The notes below the pieces were generated by a model, which was given only the letters and a program-made list of their open reading frames with translations, ran no database searches and was not told the DNA's origin. A DNA stretch of 64,000 nt from JACPKO01 sp964406775 (lineage in GTDB: Bacteria; Patescibacteriota; Microgenomatia; Daviesbacterales; UBA10151), in NCBI GenBank assembly GCA_964406775.1, contig CAYOSW010000003.1:8723-72722 (forward strand), written 5' to 3'. The translations under genes were made by a program, and so were the position numbers. Below are positions 23,066 through 31,604 of this stretch, in pieces. Each line of letters starts with the position of its first letter. The stretch's first letter is position 1.

Positions 23066-24229
23066 ATGAATCCTCTGGCTGATCGGCTTAGACCTAATAA
23101 ACTTTCCGAATTTATCGGACAAAAACATATTATCGGTGAGGACAAATTGCTCCATAAAGCGATTAAGTCCGGAAATATATTCTCAATGATTTTTTGGGGA
23201 CCTCCCGGAGTCGGCAAAACTACGCTTGCGCGGATTATTGCCAACGAAATAGAAGCGGAATTTATGGAATTTTCTGCTGTGACAACAGGTATCGCCGAAT
23301 TGAAAAAGATTTTCGAAGGATTGCACGGCCAATTAAAATTAGGTCAGAAATTAAAAACAGTTATTTTTGTTGACGAGATTCACCGGTTTAATAAAGCCCA
23401 GCAGGATGCTTTTCTTCCCTATGTTGAAAACGGAACAATAATTCTAATCGGAGCGACGACAGAAAATCCTTCATTTGAAATAATCAGCCCTCTTTTATCA
23501 CGGTCCAGAGTTTTTGTTTTAGAACAGCTGGGCGAGGATGATTTGGATGAATTGATAAACAAAGGACTTAAAGAACTGAAAGCGAAAATCAAAAAAGACG
23601 CCAAAAAACTTTTGATTGAATTCGCAAACGGCGACGGCAGGGTGATATTAAATACATTGGAAATAGCGGCAGACTATTCAAAGAATATTACGAAAGATTT
23701 AATTGAGGAAGCTTTGCAGAAAAAGGCCTTATCCTACGATAAAGCGGGCGAGGATCATTACAATACAATTTCGGCTTTCATTAAATCAATGCGGGCCTCA
23801 AACGCGGATGCCGCTCTTTATTATCTGGCAAGAATGGTTGATGCGGGAGAGGACCCCTTGTTTATAGCCCGGAGAATGGTAATTTTTGCCTCGGAGGATA
23901 TCGGGATGGCGCAGCCCACAGCCCTGGTTGTAGCCAATGAAGTTTTCAGAGCCTGTGAGACGATCGGGTATCCGGAGTGTCAGATTAATCTGGCTCACGG
24001 TGTCGCCTATTTGGCTTTGGCTAAAAAAGACCGTGCTTCTTATGATGCGTATTTTGAAGCTCTGGGAGATGTTAAAAAATACGGCCATCTCCCGATTCCT
24101 CTTAAAATAAGGAATGCGCCGACGAAATTGATGAAACAATTGGATTACGGTAAGGGATATCAGATGTATGGAGACGAGGATCTTCTTCCAGAAAAACTTA
24201 AAGCTAAAAAGTACTTGATTAAAAAGTGA
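23066..24229 (+). CDS. rarA: Replication-associated recombination protein A (MgsA/RarA AAA ATPase)
   Basis: AAA+ ATPase acting at stalled replication forks. The opening PLADRLRPNKLSEFIGQKHI, Walker A FWGPPGVGKTTLAR, Walker B TVIFVDEIHRFNKAQQDAF, sensor 1 ILIGATTENPSFE and the C-terminal VIFASEDIGMAQPTALVVA and LKIRNAPTKLMKQL are diagnostic. It is 387 residues, near the usual 410-450. TATATT (23052-23057) ends eight bases before the ATG. Confidence 0.95.
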   Translation: MNPLADRLRPNKLSEFIGQKHIIGEDKLLHKAIKSGNIFSMIFWGPPGVGKTTLARIIANEIEAEFMEFSAVTTGIAELKKIFEGLHGQLKLGQKLKTVIFVDEIHRFNKAQQDAFLPYVENGTIILIGATTENPSFEIISPLLSRSRVFVLEQLGEDDLDELINKGLKELKAKIKKDAKKLLIEFANGDGRVILNTLEIAADYSKNITKDLIEEALQKKALSYDKAGEDHYNTISAFIKSMRASNADAALYYLARMVDAGEDPLFIARRMVIFASEDIGMAQPTALVVANEVFRACETIGYPECQINLAHGVAYLALAKKDRASYDAYFEALGDVKKYGHLPIPLKIRNAPTKLMKQLDYGKGYQMYGDEDLLPEKLKAKKYLIKK

Positions 24230-24248
24230 ATTACTATAAAATAACGGG

Positions 24249-24374
24249 ATGGCTAATAATTGTGAAAACCCCTGTCCTTATAGAACAAGCCCGGAAATAT
24301 CCGGCGTTTGCCCGGCTTCAGGAATAAAATCAAAAAGATGCAATCAGTTTTTGTGCTCAGGTGATGGGCGGTAG
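24249..24374 (+). CDS. Small cysteine-rich protein (41 aa), putative metal-binding
   Basis: Very short frame reading MANNCENPCPYRTSPEISGV then CPASGIKSKRCNQFLCSGDGR, with five Cys spaced C-x3-C-x11-C-x10-C-x4-C. Such density is unusual by chance and suggests a small zinc or iron site, or disulfides. A TATAAAAT-like -10 (from about 24234) lies several bases before the ATG, as for other leaderless genes here. Its last codons overlap the start of the next small frame (GTGATG), hinting at coupled translation. No family is recognised. Because it is so short it may still be spurious. Confidence 0.45.
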   Translation: MANNCENPCPYRTSPEISGVCPASGIKSKRCNQFLCSGDGR

Positions 24375-24549
24375 AAGACTAGATGCGGATATGCTCCGTC
24401 TGAGAGTCGGGAGGGGAAGTGATCCGACTATTTACGAATTAAATATGAAAGCTGCTCAAGTTACTGCAGATGAAACCGAGTTACCTCAGGAAAGAATGGT
24501 CAGATCAGGTGTAATGGGTTCCGGAAACTCCCATTGGCGGGGAAGGTAA
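24364..24549 (+). CDS. Hypothetical protein (61 aa)
   Basis: Frame overlapping the end of the Cys-rich ORF in another phase, starting ATG at 24364 (or GTG at 24361). The protein (MGGRRLDADMLRLRVGRGSD...) is charged and soluble, with Gly/Arg-rich ends. No family recognised. Gene-like only through its position as second member of a possible two-gene unit between rarA and cmk. Confidence 0.4.
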   Translation: MGGRRLDADMLRLRVGRGSDPTIYELNMKAAQVTADETELPQERMVRSGVMGSGNSHWRGR

Positions 24550-24596
24550 AAAAGGCTATTGCCCGCGCGTTGGCTTAAACGTATAATTCTTTTTTA

Positions 24597-25265
24597 GTGT
24601 CCAACGTAATCACTATTGACGGTCCCACTTCTTCCGGAAAATCTTCCGTCGGTTTATTGTTTTCTCAAAAAATAGGTTATCAGTTTATTGATACCGGTCG
24701 TATTTACAGAGCAGGTGCGCTATATATATTGAGACACGGAGTTCCGATAGAGAACGAAGACAGGGTCGCCGATGTTTTTAAGAATTTAAACATCAGGTTT
24801 GAGATGGTCGGGGAAAAGCAAAAACTTTTTCTTGATGACGAGGATGTCACTCCTTATTTACATTCTCCGGAAATAACTTCTATTGTTCCCGTTGTCGCAG
24901 CCCACGCCAAAGCCCGGGAATTTGCTAAAGCTTTGCAAAGGAAAATCGGTTCAGCACAGGATACAGTTATGGTCGGGAGAGATATTGGCTCGGAAATTTT
25001 TCCTGATGCTAAATTAAAATTTTTCCTGACAGCATCGCCTGATGTCCGCGCAGATAGAAGACTCAAGCAAGTTCAAAAAGTTAATCCGGAAATTACCAAG
25101 GAAGAGATTCTTGAGGATATGTTAAAGCGCGATGATGCGGATTCAACAAGGGAAGCAAGCCCTTTCCGCAAACCTGACGACGCGGTCATTGTCGATACAA
25201 CTTATTTAACTACTGAAGAATCGGTTAATAAAATGCTGGAATTATTTAATCAGGTATTTAAGTAA
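24597..25265 (+). CDS. cmk: Cytidylate kinase
   Basis: Phosphorylates CMP/dCMP. GTG start, with TATAAT (24582-24587) ending nine bases upstream. P-loop ITIDGPTSSGKSSVG, the QFIDTGRIYRAGA substrate helix, MVGRDIGSEIFPDAKLKFFL and the C-terminal LKRDDADSTREASPFRKPDD then AVIVDT are all Cmk motifs. At 222 residues it is standard. The stop overlaps the uppP start (TAATG). Confidence 0.95.
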   Translation: MSNVITIDGPTSSGKSSVGLLFSQKIGYQFIDTGRIYRAGALYILRHGVPIENEDRVADVFKNLNIRFEMVGEKQKLFLDDEDVTPYLHSPEITSIVPVVAAHAKAREFAKALQRKIGSAQDTVMVGRDIGSEIFPDAKLKFFLTASPDVRADRRLKQVQKVNPEITKEEILEDMLKRDDADSTREASPFRKPDDAVIVDTTYLTTEESVNKMLELFNQVFK

Positions 25266-26035
25266 TGGATATTCTACAGGCACTTCTGCTATCTGCAGTT
25301 GAGGGTGTAACCGAATTTGTGCCTGTTTCCTCAACTGGCCACTTAATTCTGGCCTCCGATATTCTGAAAATTCCTCAGACTGAATTTGTTAAATCTTTTG
25401 AAATTTTTATTCAGCTGGGAGCGATTCTGGCGGTCGTGATACTGTATTTCCGGAAATATTTCAAAAATTTTAAGGTTTGGAAGAATGTAATCGCCGCATT
25501 TATCCCCACTGCCGTTATCGGGCTTTTACTTTATAAATTTGTTAAACAGTTTTTATTGGGCAATAGTTTGGTAGTTATTGCTGCTTTGTTTGTAGGAGGT
25601 ATCCTGCTGATTTTGCTTGAAAAAATATATAAAGAAAAAACACGTCACGCGGGAAAAATTGAAGATTTAACATTAAAACAATCGGTATTAATCGGTTTGA
25701 CTCAATCTGTATCAATAGTCCCCGGAGTTTCGCGTTCGGCAGCAACAATTTTGGGCGGGATGTTTTTAGGTGCTAAGCGGGAAACGGCGGTTGAATTTTC
25801 ATTTCTTCTGGCAGTTCCGACTATGCTTGCGGCAACAGGACTGGATCTTTTTAAGAGTGATTTAAATTTTTCCCAGCAGGAATTATTAATCTTAGGTACA
25901 GGATTTCTCGGGTCATTCATAACTGCCTTAATAGTAGTTAAATGGTTTGTTAAGTATATTCAGAAAAACAGTTTTTTTTGGTTTGGAGTTTACAGGATAG
26001 TTTTAAGTCTGATATTTCTAGCGTTTATATATTAA
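25265..26035 (+). CDS. uppP: Undecaprenyl-diphosphatase (BacA/UppP)
   Basis: Integral membrane phosphatase that regenerates undecaprenyl phosphate for cell-wall synthesis and confers bacitracin tolerance. The two active-site motifs are present: EGVTEFVPVSSTGHLIL near residues 14-30 and the conserved PGVSRSAATI near 155. Seven to eight hydrophobic segments span the 256 residues. It is coupled to cmk by a one-base overlap. Together with the PAP2 protein at 28730, it gives two phosphatases that could act on lipid-linked diphosphates. Confidence 0.95.
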   Translation: MDILQALLLSAVEGVTEFVPVSSTGHLILASDILKIPQTEFVKSFEIFIQLGAILAVVILYFRKYFKNFKVWKNVIAAFIPTAVIGLLLYKFVKQFLLGNSLVVIAALFVGGILLILLEKIYKEKTRHAGKIEDLTLKQSVLIGLTQSVSIVPGVSRSAATILGGMFLGAKRETAVEFSFLLAVPTMLAATGLDLFKSDLNFSQQELLILGTGFLGSFITALIVVKWFVKYIQKNSFFWFGVYRIVLSLIFLAFIY

Positions 26036-26124
26036 TAAGGATAATTATTGCTATTGAGAGATCTTATTCTGTATTCATTAAGGGGCGACTTGTGTTTATA
26101 TTGATGCTCTGATATCCTTTCAAA

Positions 26125-27396
26125 ATGTTCAAAATTAAAACTCTAAAGAACGGCCTGACTTTAATTACAATTCCGATTCCCTCACTCGAATCCGTAACGA
26201 CTTTAGTTGCCGTAGGAGCCGGTTCGCGCTACGAATCAAAGAATATTAACGGTATTTCCCATTTCCTCGAACATATGTTTTTTAAGGGATCAAAAAAGTA
26301 TCCGACAGCGGAAATTATTTCTACAATGGTTGATTCAATCGGAGCGATAAATAATGCCGCAACAAGTAAAGAGTGGACTTATTATTGGATTAAGTCTTCA
26401 AGTCAGCATATTGAGCTGGCTACTGATCTGATTTCATCAATGCTGAAAGATTCACTTCTGCAGTCGGAGGAAGTTGAACGCGAGAAAGGGGTAATTATAG
26501 AAGAGCTCAGAATGTATAGGGATAATCCGACCCGTTATATCTGGGATCTGTACGAAAATTTGCAATTCGGTGATCAGCCCTTGGGTTGGGATATCGGAGG
26601 AGACGAGAAGACGATTAACTCTCTGAAACGTGAGGATTTTGTTAAATATGTCGACTCACTTTACGCCCCGACTAATTGCGTTTTAGTTTACGCCGGGAAA
26701 TTGCCGGAGAATATCGAAGAACTCGCCGAGAAATATTTTAAAGATCTCCCGCAAAGAGCCGAGCACAAGCCTGTGGGTTATAAAAAAGTTCTTCAGGAAA
26801 AACCCCGTTCGAACGTGTATTTTAAAAATACCGATCAGGCAAACTTAATTTTGGGTGTTGAAGCATTTGACCGTGATGACGACAGAAGATACCCCGCTAA
26901 AGTTTTAGCCACAATTTTAGGGGAGGGAATGTCCTCAAGACTATTTNNNNNNNNNNTGCAGGTAAGAGAGAGAAGAGGCCTTGCCTATCACGTTTCTTCT
27001 GACTCTGATTCCTATATCGATACCGGTATGTTTATAAATTATGCGGGGTTAAAGCTGGAGAAAGTTTATGAAGGACTGAAGGTCATCATTGATGAGTTGC
27101 ATAAAATTTCAGATAAAAAAGTTACGGTTGAAGAACTTAAAAAAGCCAAAGAAATGATCAGAGGAAGGCTGGCTCTGCGAAGTGAATCAACGAATTTTCT
27201 GGCTGAATATTTCGGTGTGAATTTTGTCCTGGATAGAAAAATTGAAAGTTTTGAGGAATATTTAAGAGGAATTGATGAGGTAACTGAAGATGATGTTCTC
27301 GCGGTTGCCAAACACCTGTTTAATAAGAATAAGTTTAATCTTCAGGTGATTGCACCCATTAAAGATACGGCCGAATTCGATAAAATCTTAAATTAA
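26125..27396 (+). CDS. M16-family zinc peptidase (processing-peptidase-like), contains assembly gap
   Basis: Insulinase/mitochondrial processing peptidase family. The inverted zinc motif HFLEH is at residues 46-50, followed by the downstream Glu in VEREKGVIIEELRMYRDNP. The second domain begins near residue 190, and the characteristic SSRLF...VRERRGLAYHV motif is split by ten Ns. Length (about 420) fits single-chain bacterial M16B peptidases such as those encoded near pnp. Without a signal peptide it is probably cytoplasmic. TATCCT (26113-26118) lies six bases before the ATG. The four X residues at the gap are artefacts (see the gap feature). Confidence 0.9.
   Translation: MFKIKTLKNGLTLITIPIPSLESVTTLVAVGAGSRYESKNINGISHFLEHMFFKGSKKYPTAEIISTMVDSIGAINNAATSKEWTYYWIKSSSQHIELATDLISSMLKDSLLQSEEVEREKGVIIEELRMYRDNPTRYIWDLYENLQFGDQPLGWDIGGDEKTINSLKREDFVKYVDSLYAPTNCVLVYAGKLPENIEELAEKYFKDLPQRAEHKPVGYKKVLQEKPRSNVYFKNTDQANLILGVEAFDRDDDRRYPAKVLATILGEGMSSRLFXXXXQVRERRGLAYHVSSDSDSYIDTGMFINYAGLKLEKVYEGLKVIIDELHKISDKKVTVEELKKAKEMIRGRLALRSESTNFLAEYFGVNFVLDRKIESFEEYLRGIDEVTEDDVLAVAKHLFNKNKFNLQVIAPIKDTAEFDKILN
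26947..26956. other. Assembly gap (10 N)
   Basis: Ten unknown bases inside the M16 peptidase. Family alignment (SSRLF, two residues, VRE+RGLAY) suggests the true insert is one base, giving F-(M/L/V)-Q-V, so the Ns are likely a placeholder of arbitrary length. Confidence 0.9.
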
Positions 27397-27404
27397 ATCC
27401 CTTG

Positions 27405-27439
27405 GGACTTGCGAGGCAAGCCTCTAAAGTCCTTTTTTT
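27405..27439 (+). terminator. Intrinsic terminator after the M16 peptidase
   Basis: GGACTT...AAGTCC outer stem with GAGG/CCTC inner stem and CAAG loop, followed by seven Ts. The stem contains the same CTTGCGAG-N5-CCTCTAAAG module as the tandem repeat at 4819-4890. Confidence 0.92.
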
Positions 27440-27477
27440 GTCAAGCTGACATTACCGGTCTCATATATCCTTAAAAA

Positions 27478-28710
27478 ATGAATGATCCTTTTGCGGGCGG
27501 TATAGGAATATTAAATGAGGCGGCCAAATATTCTGATGCTCCGGATTGGCTTGTTAAGTTACTCCAGGAACCTGAGAGGATTATTCAGCTGCGCTTTCCT
27601 CTGGAAAAAGATGACGGAACTATAGTCCCGATGTCTGGCTACCGCGTCCAATACAACAACATTTTGGGTCCTTACAAAGGCGGAATACGCTACCATCCTC
27701 AGGTCAACTTGTCGGAAGTAAAAGCTTTATCCTTTTGGATGATGATTAAAAATGCGGTTTGTGATGTGCCCTTCGGAGGAGGAAAAGGGGGGATTGAGGT
27801 AGATCCTAAAAGTTTGTCGGAAGCCGAACTTGAGAGATTAACCCGCGGATTTGCGCAAAAGATTTTTCCTAATATAGGTGCGGAGATTGATGTGCCTGCA
27901 CCCGATGTCAACACAAATTCCAAAATTATGGAGTGGATATCGGATGAATACAAAAAAATGGGTGGAATGAAATCCGAAGCAGTCGTCACAGGTAAACCTT
28001 TAGGAAAAGGCGGTTCGGAGGGGAGAGGCGAGGCGACGGGTTTGGGGGGATTCTATATACTGCAGGAGTTACTCAAAAAACTTGATTTGAGTAAGAAGCC
28101 GACGATTGCAATCCAGGGATTCGGTAATGTCGGATCATATTTTGCGAAATTTGCGTATGAGGCAGGTTTTAAAGTGATTGCGGTTTCGGACTCAAAAACC
28201 GCAATACTGGATCAAAGCGGTAATGGAGGGCTGAATATTCCCGAAATAATAAAGCTTAAGGAAGAGGGTAAAAGCTTCGCTGACATAAAAATAGATTCAA
28301 CTGAAAAAATAACCAACGAAGCGCTCCTTGAGCTTGAGGTTGATATATTGGTTCCCGCAGCCTTGGAAGGTGTAATTAACAACCAAAACGCTTTGGATAT
28401 CCGGGCGGGAGCAATTCTGGAACTTGCCAACGGCCCAACCACAAAAGAAGCAGATAAGATTCTGATGGAAAAGGGAGTAGTTGTCGTACCGGATGTTTTA
28501 GCAAATGCAGGAGGAGTAACAGTATCGTACTTTGAGTGGTATCAGAATATGAATAATGAGATCTGGACACTGGAGGATGTCAGACAAAAGCTCAAAGAAA
28601 AGATGGATAAAGCATTTGATGAGGTTTGGTCGATATCCGAGGATAAAAAAATCAGCCTCAGATGGGCTTCTTATGCACTTGCCTTAAACAGGCTTGCTTC
28701 CAAACTCTAA
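27478..28710 (+). CDS. gdhA: Glutamate dehydrogenase (Glu/Leu/Phe/Val dehydrogenase family)
   Basis: Interconverts glutamate and 2-oxoglutarate plus ammonia. YNNILGPYKGGIRYHP, PFGGGKGGIEVDP (catalytic Lys region), EIDVPAPDVNT and the Rossmann-fold IAIQGFGNVGSYFAKFAYEA are classical. At 410 residues it matches the hexameric NAD(P)-dependent enzymes. It could supply glutamate for ProB or recycle ammonia used by GuaA and PurQ glutaminases. Preceded by the strong terminator, so it has its own promoter region (27440-27477). Confidence 0.95.
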   Translation: MNDPFAGGIGILNEAAKYSDAPDWLVKLLQEPERIIQLRFPLEKDDGTIVPMSGYRVQYNNILGPYKGGIRYHPQVNLSEVKALSFWMMIKNAVCDVPFGGGKGGIEVDPKSLSEAELERLTRGFAQKIFPNIGAEIDVPAPDVNTNSKIMEWISDEYKKMGGMKSEAVVTGKPLGKGGSEGRGEATGLGGFYILQELLKKLDLSKKPTIAIQGFGNVGSYFAKFAYEAGFKVIAVSDSKTAILDQSGNGGLNIPEIIKLKEEGKSFADIKIDSTEKITNEALLELEVDILVPAALEGVINNQNALDIRAGAILELANGPTTKEADKILMEKGVVVVPDVLANAGGVTVSYFEWYQNMNNEIWTLEDVRQKLKEKMDKAFDEVWSISEDKKISLRWASYALALNRLASKL

Positions 28711-28729
28711 AAAACCTTAAACTGAATAG

Positions 28730-29371
28730 ATGAAGTCGGCAGTGCGAAGATTAATAAACTTCCGTATATATCTCATTCTCGCAGGTACTGTCTCGCTTAT
28801 ACTGGCCATTTTATCAAAATTTTATCCGTACTTCTTTTTTGACTTACTGATTACAAAACAGATTCAGCTTATTACTAACCCGTTTATTTCGGAATTACTT
28901 ATATTGGTCAGCCGGCTCGGAAATTTTAAGGAAGCTATTTTAAGTTTGATTACCGTCGCAGGTGCAGTATTTATTTATGGTTATAAAAAGGAAGGTCTGA
29001 TGCTTACACTATCAACGCTCGGGGCAGTGACTTTGAGCGAATCTTTAAAATTCCTCATTGCGAGGCCCCGTCCGGATGCTTTGTTAATAACTCAAGTAGA
29101 AAAATTTTTCCGGAATGATAGTTTTCCCTCAGGCCACGTCCTGTTTTTTATCGGATTTTACGGCTACCTTTTGTATCTTTCTTATGTCAGGTTGCAGAAG
29201 AAAAAAATAAGATATTTTTTCAGTATTTTATTTACCGGCTTAATTGCTGTAGTAGGAGTTTCAAGGATTTATTTAGGATCCCATTGGTTCTCGGATGTTT
29301 TGGCTGCTTATTTAATCGGGAGCATCTGGCTCTACATTGTTGTCTTGATCTCAAACAAGCTTAAGATATAA
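28730..29371 (+). CDS. PAP2-family membrane phosphatase
   Basis: Lipid phosphatase/phosphotransferase with the three PAP2 motifs: KFLIARPRPD, FPSGHVLFFIGF and SRIYLGSHWFSDVLAAY, placed between five or six hydrophobic helices. At 213 residues it is typical. Likely substrates are undecaprenyl diphosphate or phosphatidate, and the sequence cannot decide. It follows gdhA by about 20 bases. Confidence 0.9.
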   Translation: MKSAVRRLINFRIYLILAGTVSLILAILSKFYPYFFFDLLITKQIQLITNPFISELLILVSRLGNFKEAILSLITVAGAVFIYGYKKEGLMLTLSTLGAVTLSESLKFLIARPRPDALLITQVEKFFRNDSFPSGHVLFFIGFYGYLLYLSYVRLQKKKIRYFFSILFTGLIAVVGVSRIYLGSHWFSDVLAAYLIGSIWLYIVVLISNKLKI

Positions 29372-29381
29372 AATAAACTAA

Positions 29382-30146
29382 GTGGTAAATTTAAATCAAT
29401 TGATTACGAATTTAGTAAGTATTTTAGTCTTCTTCGCTCTGCTTTTCGGTTTTACGAAACTGCTGGGACCGATTCCATTTGATATTAACAGTGTGACAAC
29501 ATCAAAATCCGATGCTTTTTCCGTTACCGGTGAGGGGAAAGTTGACGCTAAGCCCGATTCCGCAACTGTGAGGCTTGGGGTGGTTGCCCGGTCTGCGACT
29601 TCTGAGGCTGCGCAAAACTTATTAAATACTAACATAAACAAAGTTATTGCGGCAGTTAAGCAGTTGGGTATTTCTGAGGATAAAATTAAGACGGAAAACT
29701 ATAATATTTACCCGGAATACAATCCGACTCCCGTAACGAGGGATGTCCCGGATAAGGATAATATAACGGGGTATACCGCAAATACGAATATCACTGTAAC
29801 AGTCGATACGGCAGAGCTGGCGAATAAAGTGCTGGATGCGGGAAAAATCAACGGTGCTAATCAGGTCGGTGGTGTGGATTTTCAGGTAAAGGATAAAACG
29901 GCAGCGTTAAACGAAGCAAGAGCAAAAGCAGTTGAGGATGCCAAGAAAAAAGCCGAAGATGCGGCCAGAATCGCCGGCTTTAAATTGGGTAAAATTATTA
30001 ATTATTCCGAAGGCGGAAGCGGCGGATATCCGACACCTATGTATGCAAAGGCTGAAGACGCAAGGGGAAGCGGCGCGCCTGCTCAAGTTCAGCCGGGTAC
30101 AAACGAAATATCTGTGAGTGTAACTCTCAGTTATGAGATCAGATAG
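29382..30146 (+). CDS. SIMPL-domain (DUF541) membrane-anchored protein
   Basis: GTG start. Residues 5-30 form an N-terminal hydrophobic anchor, after which a SIMPL/BP26-type domain runs to the end: FSVTGEGKVDAKPDSATVRL at its start, then a Tyr/Pro-rich loop (NYNIYPEYNPTP), GYTANTNITVTVD and the long helix EARAKAVEDAKKKAEDAARI, and a final SVSVTLSYEI strand. The family forms ring-like extracytoplasmic oligomers with no agreed enzymatic role. It converges with and overlaps the ROK gene on the other strand by eight bases. Confidence 0.88.
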   Translation: MVNLNQLITNLVSILVFFALLFGFTKLLGPIPFDINSVTTSKSDAFSVTGEGKVDAKPDSATVRLGVVARSATSEAAQNLLNTNINKVIAAVKQLGISEDKIKTENYNIYPEYNPTPVTRDVPDKDNITGYTANTNITVTVDTAELANKVLDAGKINGANQVGGVDFQVKDKTAALNEARAKAVEDAKKKAEDAARIAGFKLGKIINYSEGGSGGYPTPMYAKAEDARGSGAPAQVQPGTNEISVSVTLSYEIR

Positions 30147-30990
30147 TTTTTTCCTGATTGAGGTGAGCTTTCTGTTTGAGTTGAATTAATCCTCCCAAAA
30201 GTACATTATCATCGCCCATTTTCGAAAACTCTATCTTCGGGGCGGAATAAATCTTAAGAAGTTTTTTAGTATTCTCAACCAAAGGTTCGGTAAATTTCGG
30301 TCCGGCTTTTATTAGACTGCCGCCGATCACTAAAGTATCAGGTGTCCAGAGAGTAATCACGTTGACAAGACCTTGGGCACAGTTTTCCGCGTGCTCCTCC
30401 CAAATGCGGTAGTCTTCGCAAAATTCCGGTTTTACGCCGTAAGTCATCTCAAACGCCTTACCCGAACACAGTGATTCAAAGCATCCTTTTTGTCCGCACC
30501 CGGGCCAGTAACGGCCGTTGGGATCCAGAATCTGATGGCCCGGTTCGGAGGGGAGTGAGTGGCGGTCGATTTTTCCGTCAACAATTCTGACGCCGCCTAC
30601 GCCTGTAGAAAGCGTTATAAAACCTAAAATTTTTGATTTTTTTCTTTTTGACGCTTCGCCTAAGCCTCCGAGCATTCCGTCATTTTCGAGGTAAACTTTA
30701 GTACGTATCCGGAGTTCCAATTCTTTTTGCAGGGAATGTCCGAGCCAGTTGGGTAAATTCGGGGGCCGGATTAAAGTTCCTTTAATGTAGTTGATGGGAC
30801 TGGCTGCGGCAACAGATATGGCCTTGGGTGTTTTTCCTTCTGTTATTTCTTCAATTTTTTCCTCAAGTAAATCTATTCCATCGTCGTATTTTTTTGGAGT
30901 TGGGTATTTGAGCTTCTCATCTATTTTATTGCCGTCTGCGGAAAGAGCAATCCTGGTAAAAGAACCCCCGATATCTATGGACAGAAACAT
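30139..30990 (-). CDS. ROK-family sugar kinase (glucokinase-like)
   Basis: Phosphorylates a sugar, most likely glucose, with ATP, feeding Zwf and Pgi encoded nearby. FLSIDIGGSFTRIALS is the phosphate-1 motif. SVAAASPINYIKG, LENDGMLGGLGEASKRKKS (with catalytic Asp) and GCGQKGCFESLCSG (zinc/ROK signature) follow. The frame extends 67 codons further upstream, but I set the start at the ATG ending at 30990 because the true N-terminus of the family begins exactly there and TATTAT lies seven bases upstream. At 283 residues it matches short ROK kinases. Confidence 0.87.
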   Translation of the reverse strand: MFLSIDIGGSFTRIALSADGNKIDEKLKYPTPKKYDDGIDLLEEKIEEITEGKTPKAISVAAASPINYIKGTLIRPPNLPNWLGHSLQKELELRIRTKVYLENDGMLGGLGEASKRKKSKILGFITLSTGVGGVRIVDGKIDRHSLPSEPGHQILDPNGRYWPGCGQKGCFESLCSGKAFEMTYGVKPEFCEDYRIWEEHAENCAQGLVNVITLWTPDTLVIGGSLIKAGPKFTEPLVENTKKLLKIYSAPKIEFSKMGDDNVLLGGLIQLKQKAHLNQEKTI

Positions 30991-31040
30991 AACAATAATA
31001 ATAAGAGTTCGCGGGACAAAATTCAAAGACCGGTTCGAGT

Positions 31041-31478
31041 TCAGTGGGAAATCCGCGACCGGATATTTTGCACAAGGGAGGGCTCGACCATCGATCTTAA
31101 TCCGGGCTGTACCGGAACGCCCAGCAGCCGCTCTGCTAAAACTAAATCTGCCTGCATTCCCCACATATTTCCCAGAACTCCGACTCCCCATCTGCCCGAT
31201 CCGTTCAGGACTGTTGAGTGAGGATTTATTTCAGGATCAATAAGCGTTTGTGTCTCGATAGGGAATCCTGTTGTACCTGCACCTGTAACGATGTCGAGTC
31301 TGGTCGGTACCCAAAGATTGGCAACGGGTGCTGATTTATGAACTAAAACCGAGCCTTCCTCGAGTATTATTTCAGTTGTTGATTGAGATTGGTTTATCCT
31401 TCCCGGATCACCGTAAACTATTACCGCACCGCCTGCCAACGTTGCTAAAATTTCTCCCCGACCTGTTTCTACCAGCAT
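31041..31478 (-). CDS. Hypothetical protein (145 aa)
   Basis: No family recognised. The N-terminal half looks beta-rich (ILATLAGGAVIVYGDPGRIN, EIILEEGSVLVHKSAPVANL), a little like a cupin or beta-helix segment, and the C-terminus contains a helix (MWGMQADLVLAERLLGVPV). Soluble. A weak TAAGAT -10 lies eight bases before the ATG, divergent from gnd. It lies just upstream of the ROK gene on the same strand, separated by 50 bases. Confidence 0.55.
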   Translation of the reverse strand: MLVETGRGEILATLAGGAVIVYGDPGRINQSQSTTEIILEEGSVLVHKSAPVANLWVPTRLDIVTGAGTTGFPIETQTLIDPEINPHSTVLNGSGRWGVGVLGNMWGMQADLVLAERLLGVPVQPGLRSMVEPSLVQNIRSRISH

Positions 31479-31569
31479 ATTTAATTATCTTAATATTTAG
31501 CATAAAAATTAGTCAATATATATTAATTACTATGAGAATTAGTTTTATTTCTATATTTTCCGAACACAC

Positions 31570-31598
31570 TTGTTTTTTATGGCGGGTAGATGTATCTT
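31570..31598 (+). promoter_or_regulatory. gnd promoter
   Basis: TTGTTT (31570-31575), 17 bases, TATCTT (31593-31598), ending six bases before the ATG at 31605. It overlaps the codons of an alternative upstream ATG (31590), which argues against that start. Confidence 0.6.
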
Positions 31599-31604
31599 AA
31601 ATCA

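Noticed and set aside
30991..31191. N-terminal extension of the ROK kinase
   Set aside because: Overlaps the upstream gene, is Arg/Ser-rich and absent from the family. A good ATG with a -10 box lies at the true N-terminus.
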